Positions 1 through 4,881 of a stretch of DNA of 16,258 nucleotides are shown piece by piece. Made by a program: the position numbers and the translations under genes. Below the pieces are notes generated by a model. The model was given only the letters and a program-made list of their open reading frames with translations, ran no database searches and was not told the DNA's origin. Every line of letters begins with the position of its first letter. The first letter of the stretch is position 1. The DNA comes from Parabacteroides sp. (GTDB taxonomy: Bacteria; Bacteroidota; Bacteroidia; Bacteroidales; Tannerellaceae), in NCBI GenBank assembly GCA_019411205.1, contig DXRF01000038.1:1-16258 (forward strand). The letters run 5' to 3'.

Positions 1-389
1 GACCCCATCACCGACATCAGGATCGAAGAAGGGCCGACCAACGGAACCACCTTGTAATTTTTGCGCTGCGCAATCGCCACCACATCAGCACCCGGATCGG
101 CAACAGCCGGACAACCGGCCTCCGAGATCACACCTACCGGCTCGCCTTTCGCCAAAGGAGCCAGATAGCCTGCAACGGCTTCGGGCGACGTATGCTTGTT
201 CAGCTCATAAAAGACAAGATCGTCTATCACGATCGAAGGCGCTGTCTTTTTCAGGAAACGGCGTGCCGTACGCACATTTTCGACAATGAAATGACGGATG
301 GAAAGGATGACCTCCCGGTTATATTCGGGAAGCACCCGGCGATGTTCGACGTCGCCAAGCGTGACGGGGATAAGGTAGAGAGCGGACAT
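1..389 (-). CDS. RsmI-like SAM-dependent methyltransferase (tetrapyrrole methylase fold), C-terminus cut by window edge
   Basis: The 129 visible residues begin MSALYLIPVTLGD, with ATG at 389, and run off the window edge. Seen: a glycine/proline loop SEAGCPAVADPG at about 89-100, which corresponds to the GDAGTPGISDPG SAM-binding loop of RsmI, and VPLVGPSS at about 115-122. Known: the TP-methylase family includes RsmI, which 2'-O-methylates C1402 of 16S rRNA. Bacteroidetes also carry a second, RsmI-like paralogue with exactly this kind of N-terminus (ENVRTARRFLKK in place of RsmI's DTRTSGKLL), so I do not use the symbol rsmI. Its substrate is presumed to be RNA, but that is inference. It is divergent from the RsmF-like gene. 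The start codon lies 2 bases from the base of a long inverted repeat that would fill its 5' leader. Confidence 0.85.
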   Translation of the reverse strand, partial: MSALYLIPVTLGDVEHRRVLPEYNREVILSIRHFIVENVRTARRFLKKTAPSIVIDDLVFYELNKHTSPEAVAGYLAPLAKGEPVGVISEAGCPAVADPGADVVAIAQRKNYKVVPLVGPSSILMSVMG

Positions 390-391
390 GA

Positions 392-479
392 ATTTATGAT
401 TTATGATTCGTGATTTATGATTCATGATCATGATAAAAAGGGCGGCATTGCCATAAATCATAAATCATAAATCATAAAT
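392..479. repeat. Inverted array of ATTTATG heptamers forming a long hairpin
   Basis: The left arm is five consecutive 7-base units at 392-426: ATTTATG, ATTTATG, ATTCGTG, ATTTATG, ATTCATG. The right arm is four perfect CATAAAT units at 452-479, the reverse complement. The arms can pair as about 28 bp with two mismatches, or slide by one unit. The loop is around 427-451. The element lies between two divergent genes. On the minus strand it would form almost the whole leader of the RsmI-like gene, with the start codon 2 bases beyond the stem. Confidence 0.8.
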
Positions 480-486
480 CTTAATG

Positions 487-494
487 CAAAAGTA
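487..494 (-). promoter_or_regulatory. Candidate -7 box (TACTTTTG) for the RsmI-like gene
   Basis: CAAAAGTA on the plus strand reads TACTTTTG on the minus strand and fits the Bacteroidetes TAnnTTTG consensus. A TTG (plus CAA at 511-513) lies 16 bases upstream as a possible -33 element. Transcription would begin near 480, so the heptamer hairpin would be the leader. Confidence 0.5.
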
Positions 495-495
495 G

Positions 496-503
496 TATTT
501 TTG
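496..503 (+). promoter_or_regulatory. Candidate -7 box (TATTTTTG) for the RsmF-like gene
   Basis: TATTTTTG fits TAnnTTTG and lies 20 bases before the ATG at 524, giving a leader of roughly 14 bases. No clear -33 TTG is seen upstream; that position is occupied by the heptamer repeat. It lies back to back with the minus-strand box at 487-494 in the near-palindrome GCAAAAGTAGTATTTTTGC. Confidence 0.55.
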
Positions 504-523
504 CCGAAAACAAGCGAAAAGAG

Positions 524-1930
524 ATGGCACTTCCGATAGATTTTATCACACGTACCCGTGCATTGCTGGGAAATGAGTTCGACAGTTTCGAAGCGGCGTT
601 GCAGGCCGATGTCCCCGTCAGTATCCGTATCAACGAGAAAAAAGGCACACCTGCTCCATCGGTGGCCGGTGCACCGTGCGAACGGGTAGCCTGGTGCGAT
701 ACAGGCTATTACCTACCCGAAAGGCTTTCGTTTACCTTCGATCCGCTCTTCCATGCCGGCGCCTACTACGTACAGGAGGCCTCGTCCATGTTTCTCGAAC
801 AGGTGATCCGTAGCCATGTGAAAACGCCAGTCCGGTGTCTTGACCTATGTGCCGCTCCGGGAGGCAAATCAACCCATCTGGCGGCTTGCCTGCCGGAAGG
901 AAGCCTGCTGGTCAGCAACGAAGTGATCCGCAGCCGGAGCCATATACTGGCGGAAAATATCGCCAAGTGGGGCAACCCGAATTGCGTCGTGACCGGCAAC
1001 GATCCGGAAGAAATCGGCCGCCTGACGCATTTCTTTGATGTGATCGTCGCCGATGTGCCCTGTTCCGGCGAAGGCATGTTCCGCAAAGACACCGACAGCA
1101 CAGGCGAATGGAGCGTAGCGAACGTCGCGCTCTGTGCCGGACGCGGGCGCCGCATCATCCACGACATCTGGAACGCGCTGAAACCCGGCGGCCTGCTGAT
1201 CTACAGCACCTGTACCTACAACACGGAGGAGGATGAAGAGAACGTCCATTATATAACGGAAGAACTGGGAGCCGAAGCACTGCCCATCCCCGTAAAAGAC
1301 GAATGGCAGATCACCGGCCCGCTCAAATACAGCCATCCGGCCTACCGCTTTTTCCCGCACAAGACCAGAGGCGAAGGTTTCTTCCTCGCCGCCCTGCGCA
1401 AAGCAGACGGCGAGACGGAGGAGATCCGGTTCAAAAGCAAGAACAAAAAAGAAAAGGGGAAAACAGCTCCTACCGTCCCGGAAGCTGTCAGATCCTACCT
1501 GTCAGACACCTCTTCATTCACACCCGAATGGAGCGGAAGTGACCTCCGGCTGCTCCCCGAACCCGTCCAAGACGTGTATCCCCTGCTCCACGAACACCTG
1601 CGTATTCTTTCGGCCGGGATCTGCATGGGCGAAGCCAAAGGAAAGGACTTCATCCCCGCCGAAGAGCTGGCACTCAGTACGGCCCTTCGCCGGGAGGCTT
1701 TTCCTACGGTTGACCTCGATTGGGAGAACGCCATCCGGTATCTGAAAAAAGAAGCGCTCCTCCTGCCTGCCGGCACAGAGAAAGGCTACGTCCTGGTCTG
1801 TCATAAAGGTTTCCCGCTCGGTTTCGCCAAACATCTCGGCAACCGTGCCAACAACCTTTATCCGCAGGAATGGCGCATCCGCACAGGGTATGTGCCGGAA
1901 CGGGTGAAGACATTCGAAACGACGGTGTAA
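524..1930 (+). CDS. rsmF: RsmF/NOL1-NOP2-Sun family rRNA cytosine-C5 methyltransferase
   Basis: This 468-residue protein transfers a methyl group from SAM to C5 of a cytosine in rRNA. Seen: the SAM-binding motif CLDLCAAPGGKSTHLA at about 105-120; motif IV DVPCSGEGMFRKD at 177-189 with C180; and motif VI YSTCTYNTEEDEEN at 227-240 with the likely catalytic C230. The C-terminal GFAKHLGNRANNLYPQEW segment is typical of the PUA-like RNA-binding domain of bacterial RsmF-type enzymes. Length matches this bacterial form (about 450-480). The ATG at 524 is chosen because the protein aligns from MALPIDFITRTRALLG and a promoter box sits just upstream. The family assignment is firm. The exact site (C1407 of 16S rRNA in E. 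coli RsmF) is inferred; Bacteroidetes members may modify other positions. Confidence 0.93.
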   Translation: MALPIDFITRTRALLGNEFDSFEAALQADVPVSIRINEKKGTPAPSVAGAPCERVAWCDTGYYLPERLSFTFDPLFHAGAYYVQEASSMFLEQVIRSHVKTPVRCLDLCAAPGGKSTHLAACLPEGSLLVSNEVIRSRSHILAENIAKWGNPNCVVTGNDPEEIGRLTHFFDVIVADVPCSGEGMFRKDTDSTGEWSVANVALCAGRGRRIIHDIWNALKPGGLLIYSTCTYNTEEDEENVHYITEELGAEALPIPVKDEWQITGPLKYSHPAYRFFPHKTRGEGFFLAALRKADGETEEIRFKSKNKKEKGKTAPTVPEAVRSYLSDTSSFTPEWSGSDLRLLPEPVQDVYPLLHEHLRILSAGICMGEAKGKDFIPAEELALSTALRREAFPTVDLDWENAIRYLKKEALLLPAGTEKGYVLVCHKGFPLGFAKHLGNRANNLYPQEWRIRTGYVPERVKTFETTV

Positions 1931-1986
1931 GGGGGTATGACTGTGCTTGTGATAAGACCGGACTGATTGCCATTCATTTTGCATAC

Positions 1987-2000
1987 GTGTTGAACAACAC
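1987..2000. repeat. 14-bp palindrome GTGTTG-AA-CAACAC
   Basis: Perfect 6-bp arms around a 2-base centre lie between the RsmF-like gene and the HU-like gene, about 45 bases before the latter's -7 box. No T-tract follows, so a protein-binding site is as likely as a terminator. The role is unknown. Confidence 0.5.
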
Positions 2001-2006
2001 AATAAA

Positions 2007-2038
2007 TATATTGATATTCAAGATCATAATTCAATATA
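2007..2038. repeat. 8-bp inverted repeat TATATTGA/TCAATATA around the -33 region
   Basis: The arms at 2007-2014 and 2031-2038 are perfectly complementary with a 16-base spacer. The right arm ends 6 bases before the TAAGTTTG box of the HU-like gene, so the repeat spans where a -33 element would be. An operator is possible, but the sequence is AT-rich and chance is not excluded. Confidence 0.4.
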
Positions 2039-2044
2039 AAAGGG

Positions 2045-2052
2045 TAAGTTTG
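2045..2052 (+). promoter_or_regulatory. Candidate -7 box (TAAGTTTG) for the HU-like gene
   Basis: TAAGTTTG matches TAnnTTTG and lies 23 bases before the ATG at 2076. The expected transcription start is near 2058, giving a short leader. No convincing -33 TTG is seen at the usual distance. Confidence 0.5.
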
Positions 2053-2075
2053 CCTTCAACATAAATACAAACAAT

Positions 2076-2864
2076 ATGGCAGCAAAAAGCTACAAATGGT
2101 TCTTCGATTTAGCCGAAAACCTTCTGACAAAAGATGTAACGAACGACTACACAGCCACAGTGAAAACCCTCCTTCCGAAGACGATCGATAATCTCGCCGA
2201 CGACATCGTGAAAGAAACGGCCTATAACCGCGAAACAGTAATCGGCATCATCACCCTGTATGATAAAAAAATCATCGAATCGGTTTGCCTTGGCAACACC
2301 GTCAACACCGGCTCGACGCTCTATGCACCCGCACTGCCCGGCTCGTTCATCGGGACGGAAGGCGTGATGGACCCAGCCAAGCAGAAGCCGTATGTGAGCA
2401 TCAATCCCTCAACAGCCTTCCGCAAGGAATTGGAACTGGTACGTCCCGTCTTTTCAGGCAACGTGCTCGATTCGGGCGGCGCACGCATCGGCCTGGTGAC
2501 CGACTCGGCCACCGGACGCACGGACGGATTCATGACACCGGGCAACACAATCAATATCACAGGCAAGAAAATCCGCAGCCTCAACGCCGACGGGTCGGAT
2601 ATCGGAAATATCAAATTCGTCAACGTCGAAACAGATGAGGTGGCGGCAACCGTCACTTCGCTGACGATCAACGAACCGAAACGTATCATCCTGATCGTAC
2701 CTGCCAGCCTCACGGACGGGACATACCGGCTGGAGGTCGAGACGTATTACAGCAATACCTCCACCCTATTGAAAAATCCTCGTACGCTGATCTACACGCC
2801 GCTTTACATCGGGCAAGTACCTACCGGAGGAGGCGGAGAGGATGAACGTCCCGGAGAATTATAA
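2076..2864 (+). CDS. HU/IHF-like DNA-binding domain protein with C-terminal DUF4469 Ig-like domain
   Basis: This 262-residue protein resembles the Bacteroidetes 'DNA-binding domain / DUF4469' proteins. Seen: an N-terminal part (about 1-125) with an HU/IHF-like layout of two helices (KTIDNLADDIVKETAYNRET at about 35-54), strands, and a conserved YVSINPSTAFRKELE segment near 106-120. A beta-rich region follows (about 125-245) with TPGNTINITGKKI and LTDGTYRLEVETYY, typical of an immunoglobulin-like fold, then a glycine/acidic tail GGGGEDERPGEL. No signal peptide or membrane segment is visible, so it is cytoplasmic. Known: HU-superfamily variants fused to Ig-like domains are common in Bacteroidetes, with roles unproven. 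Its own promoter precedes it, and a 23-bp repeat array sits in its 3' region. Family call good; function not known. Confidence 0.8.
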   Translation: MAAKSYKWFFDLAENLLTKDVTNDYTATVKTLLPKTIDNLADDIVKETAYNRETVIGIITLYDKKIIESVCLGNTVNTGSTLYAPALPGSFIGTEGVMDPAKQKPYVSINPSTAFRKELELVRPVFSGNVLDSGGARIGLVTDSATGRTDGFMTPGNTINITGKKIRSLNADGSDIGNIKFVNVETDEVAATVTSLTINEPKRIILIVPASLTDGTYRLEVETYYSNTSTLLKNPRTLIYTPLYIGQVPTGGGGEDERPGEL

Positions 2865-2873
2865 TCCCATATT

Positions 2874-2986
2874 TTCCGTCTCGTCGAGACGACGGCCACC
2901 GTTCAGGTGAGACGACGGGCGTCGTTCAGGCGAGACGATGGGCACCGTTCAAGCCAGACGATGGACTGCATTCAGACGAGACGGAA
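2874..2986. repeat. 23-bp tandem repeat array (four units plus a partial) bounded by 12-bp inverted repeats
   Basis: Units start at 2886, 2909, 2932 and 2955, each exactly 23 bases, with a partial at 2978-2984. Each full unit begins (G/C)AGACGA(C/T)GG and contains a CGTTCA-like block (CATTCA in unit four). The flanks are perfectly inverted: TTCCGTCTCGTC at 2874-2885 and GACGAGACGGAA at 2975-2986. The array begins with the local palindrome CGTCTCGTCGAGACG. The period is not a multiple of three and no reading frame uses it, so it is non-coding. It lies between the HU-like gene's stop codon and that gene's likely terminator. Confidence 0.85.
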
Positions 2987-3010
2987 CTTGTCCCTCCCTT
3001 TTCTTTTCTG

Positions 3011-4015
3011 TCAATTCACACAAAACGTATAAAGCGAAGCTTCCCCGCGCCGGATCAGCTTCGCTTTTTTCGTATTCGGGGCATAAACGAAGGTTTCCGC
3101 CACAATCACCCGCCGGTTCTTCCGGTCGAGATGGGCGTGGCTGACAAACGGGCCGCCCATCATGTCGCCTTCCATCTCCCATAAACCCCGCACGACTCCA
3201 CAGTATTCCCCGTTCTTCGAGAGGACTTCGTAAGAGGGAGTAAAGCGCTTTTCGGTCGTCATATAGGAACCGGGGAATGCACCCGGTATATGTTCGCCCA
3301 AAACGGAATCGCGCATGGCAACCAGATAATCCAACGTGAACGTGCGTTCGCCGGCATACGGGAAACTATACACCACCATGTCGATCCGTCCCCGCACGCC
3401 ATGATCCGTCACCCAAAAGAAGTCTGCCGTATCCTTGTAAGAACACATCTCTTCCGGAACACACAACCGCGCATTGAAACGCGCCCTCACCTTATCGTTC
3501 ACCCAGACACTATGCGAATCTTCCAGATAACCGGCGGCACGTTCACGTTCCTTCTCGCCCAGCCAGGCAACCAATGATGTGCCCTGTTTTTCCAAGTATT
3601 CGGCCAAAAGCCGGGAAGAAGGTGCATTGACCGTCACCACTTCCTGCCCGACGGCCCACCGGTCCTTTTCTTTATGTACAGACACTTTTGTATAAAGGGA
3701 TTCATCGATCCGGACATGAATAATATTGCGGACATAATGCAGCAGACCGTCAAACTGCGACGGCTCGGCATATGTCACCCGCATCATCGGCTCATTCTGG
3801 GGCAATCCCGGAATAGAAGCCGTCAGCTGACCGTGCAGCAACCGGCCGGCTTCGCCCTTCCACACGTCTTTGTCCATGACGACCAGCACTTCGTAGGCGA
3901 ATCCGGTTGCCCGTTTCATAAAGATGGATTGTTTGGACGATTTGGCGAACCGGTCACAAGCAGTCCCACCAACCAAAAGGGTCAGGATCAAAAGCAATAA
4001 AGATTGTGTTCTCAT
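3011..4015 (-). CDS. DUF4837 family lipoprotein
   Basis: This 334-residue protein of unknown function is typical of Bacteroidetes. Seen: an N-terminal signal MRTQSLLLLILTLLVGGTAC with a lipobox-like cysteine at 20, suggesting a lipoprotein on the periplasmic side, then DRFAKSSKQ. The rest matches the DUF4837 pattern: a YEVLVVMDKDVWKGEAG segment near the start, a central FFWVTDHGVRGRIDMVVYSFPY region, and FVSHAHLDRKNRRVIVAETFVYAP toward the end. I chose the ATG at 4015 over the in-frame GTG at 4024 because the signal peptide then starts with MRTQ. A -7 box lies at 4061-4068. It is convergent with the HU-like gene, and its 3' coding end doubles as a terminator hairpin for the opposite strand. 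No enzymatic motif is recognised. Confidence 0.8.
   Translation of the reverse strand: MRTQSLLLLILTLLVGGTACDRFAKSSKQSIFMKRATGFAYEVLVVMDKDVWKGEAGRLLHGQLTASIPGLPQNEPMMRVTYAEPSQFDGLLHYVRNIIHVRIDESLYTKVSVHKEKDRWAVGQEVVTVNAPSSRLLAEYLEKQGTSLVAWLGEKERERAAGYLEDSHSVWVNDKVRARFNARLCVPEEMCSYKDTADFFWVTDHGVRGRIDMVVYSFPYAGERTFTLDYLVAMRDSVLGEHIPGAFPGSYMTTEKRFTPSYEVLSKNGEYCGVVRGLWEMEGDMMGGPFVSHAHLDRKNRRVIVAETFVYAPNTKKAKLIRRGEASLYTFCVN
3032..3070 (+). terminator. Intrinsic terminator for the HU-like gene, inside the coding end of the convergent gene
   Basis: A perfect 9-bp stem, AAGCGAAGC (3032-3040) with GCTTCGCTT (3058-3066), closes a 17-base GC-rich loop and runs into six T in total. In the plus direction it would stop transcripts from the HU-like gene. 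It lies within the last codons of the DUF4837 gene. Confidence 0.7.
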
Positions 4016-4060
4016 ACCATTCACTTATTAGGTTTACTTAAAAATCAAACTCACACAACG

Positions 4061-4068
4061 CAAAGGTA
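4061..4068 (-). promoter_or_regulatory. Candidate -7 box (TACCTTTG) for the DUF4837 gene
   Basis: CAAAGGTA on the plus strand reads TACCTTTG on the minus strand, an exact TAnnTTTG match. It is about 45 bases before the ATG at 4015. The upstream sequence is purine-rich on the plus strand and shows no clear -33 TTG. Confidence 0.5.
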
Positions 4069-4178
4069 AAGAGAAGGAAGAGGAAGGGAGAAAAATGCTG
4101 CCGGACAAATATCCGACTCATTAACAAATTAAGATACAAGGATATAAATAAAGAAGAACAGCATCAATCCGTCCATTT

Positions 4179-4193
4179 GGCGGACAATCCGCC
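4179..4193 (-). terminator. Short hairpin after the ppk1/HTH operon, possible terminator
   Basis: GGCGGA-CAA-TCCGCC forms a perfect 6-bp GC-rich stem with a 3-base loop, 11 bases past the stop codon of the membrane HTH gene. There is no T-tract on the minus strand, so it is a weak or non-canonical terminator at best, perhaps an RNA 3'-end stabiliser. Confidence 0.4.
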
Positions 4194-4204
4194 TTTCACG
4201 GCTC

Positions 4205-4876
4205 TTAATAAAGACGGATAAATTGATCCAGATCGACCTTCTCATCCAGCCGGAGTTTCTTCTTCAACCGGTTTTTCGATTTGGTCAGGGCTTCCGAGGT
4301 ATTATTGAAAACAGCCAATTGTTCCTTCCGCGAGAAGTTCCATTTGACCAGACAGCAGATTTCCTGTTCATGGCGGGTAATCCCCTGCTTCTCCTTTAAA
4401 TCAGTCAGGATATAATTGAAGAGGATATCTGTCAGATGAAACAGATCATTCCATTCCTCGCGGGTGAGGTTCGTATGGAGCGGATCGTCTTTCAACCGGA
4501 TCAGCATGGACAGGGCATCCGTGTCGGACAGATCTGCGTTTTCGGCCGATAGAGAGGATATGATCCGCTCGCTCTCCCGGAGTTTCTGCTGGTAGAACTC
4601 AAGGTCGGACAACCGTTCCTTATACTGTTCGGATTCGGCAGCCGAATGCAACAAGTCTTCTTCCAGTTGCTTCACCTGCCTGGCATATTTGTAACGTTCC
4701 TTTTGCCAACGGCAGATGGCCGCTTTATTCTGTTTCTGCTTCTCCTTCACCTGCCGAAAGCGCTCTTGTCTGCTCCCCGTACGGAATCCGACCCCGAATC
4801 CAAGCAAGACTCCTGCGATCAGGGCGACAAAACACAAGGCAAATAAGACGAATGTCCAGGAAGAAGGAAGATCCAT
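4205..4876 (-). CDS. Membrane-anchored coiled-coil protein with LuxR-like HTH C-terminus
   Basis: This 223-residue protein has one N-terminal membrane segment (about 8-32), then a basic, charged heptad-rich region (about 36-112) predicted to form a coiled coil. Its C-terminus is ITRHEQEICCLVKWNFSRKE... (from about 166) ending NRLKKKLRL, which resembles the helix-turn-helix of LuxR-type effector domains. The basic residues after the membrane segment put the long part in the cytoplasm. Known: this membrane/coiled-coil/HTH module usually forms the C-terminal half of Bacteroidetes TPR regulators; here it stands alone without the periplasmic sensor. It starts 5 bp after the ppk1 stop codon, so the two are very likely co-transcribed. 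DNA binding is inferred; the HTH resemblance is by eye. No partner or target is known. Confidence 0.7.
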   Translation of the reverse strand: MDLPSSWTFVLFALCFVALIAGVLLGFGVGFRTGSRQERFRQVKEKQKQNKAAICRWQKERYKYARQVKQLEEDLLHSAAESEQYKERLSDLEFYQQKLRESERIISSLSAENADLSDTDALSMLIRLKDDPLHTNLTREEWNDLFHLTDILFNYILTDLKEKQGITRHEQEICCLVKWNFSRKEQLAVFNNTSEALTKSKNRLKKKLRLDEKVDLDQFIRLY

Positions 4877-4881
4877 ACCGC

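Noticed and set aside
869..1360. Long minus-strand open frame within the RsmF-like gene (and other frames across 766-1776)
   Set aside because: These lie wholly opposite a gene with strong motifs, match no family I recognise, and are expected shadows in GC-rich coding sequence.
2886..2984. CRISPR array
   Set aside because: Units are directly adjacent with no unique spacers, and there are no cas genes nearby.
2938..3182. Small open frames in both directions over the 23-bp repeat array
   Set aside because: The repeat period is not a multiple of three, the frames do not share a repeating peptide, and they run into the end of the DUF4837 gene.
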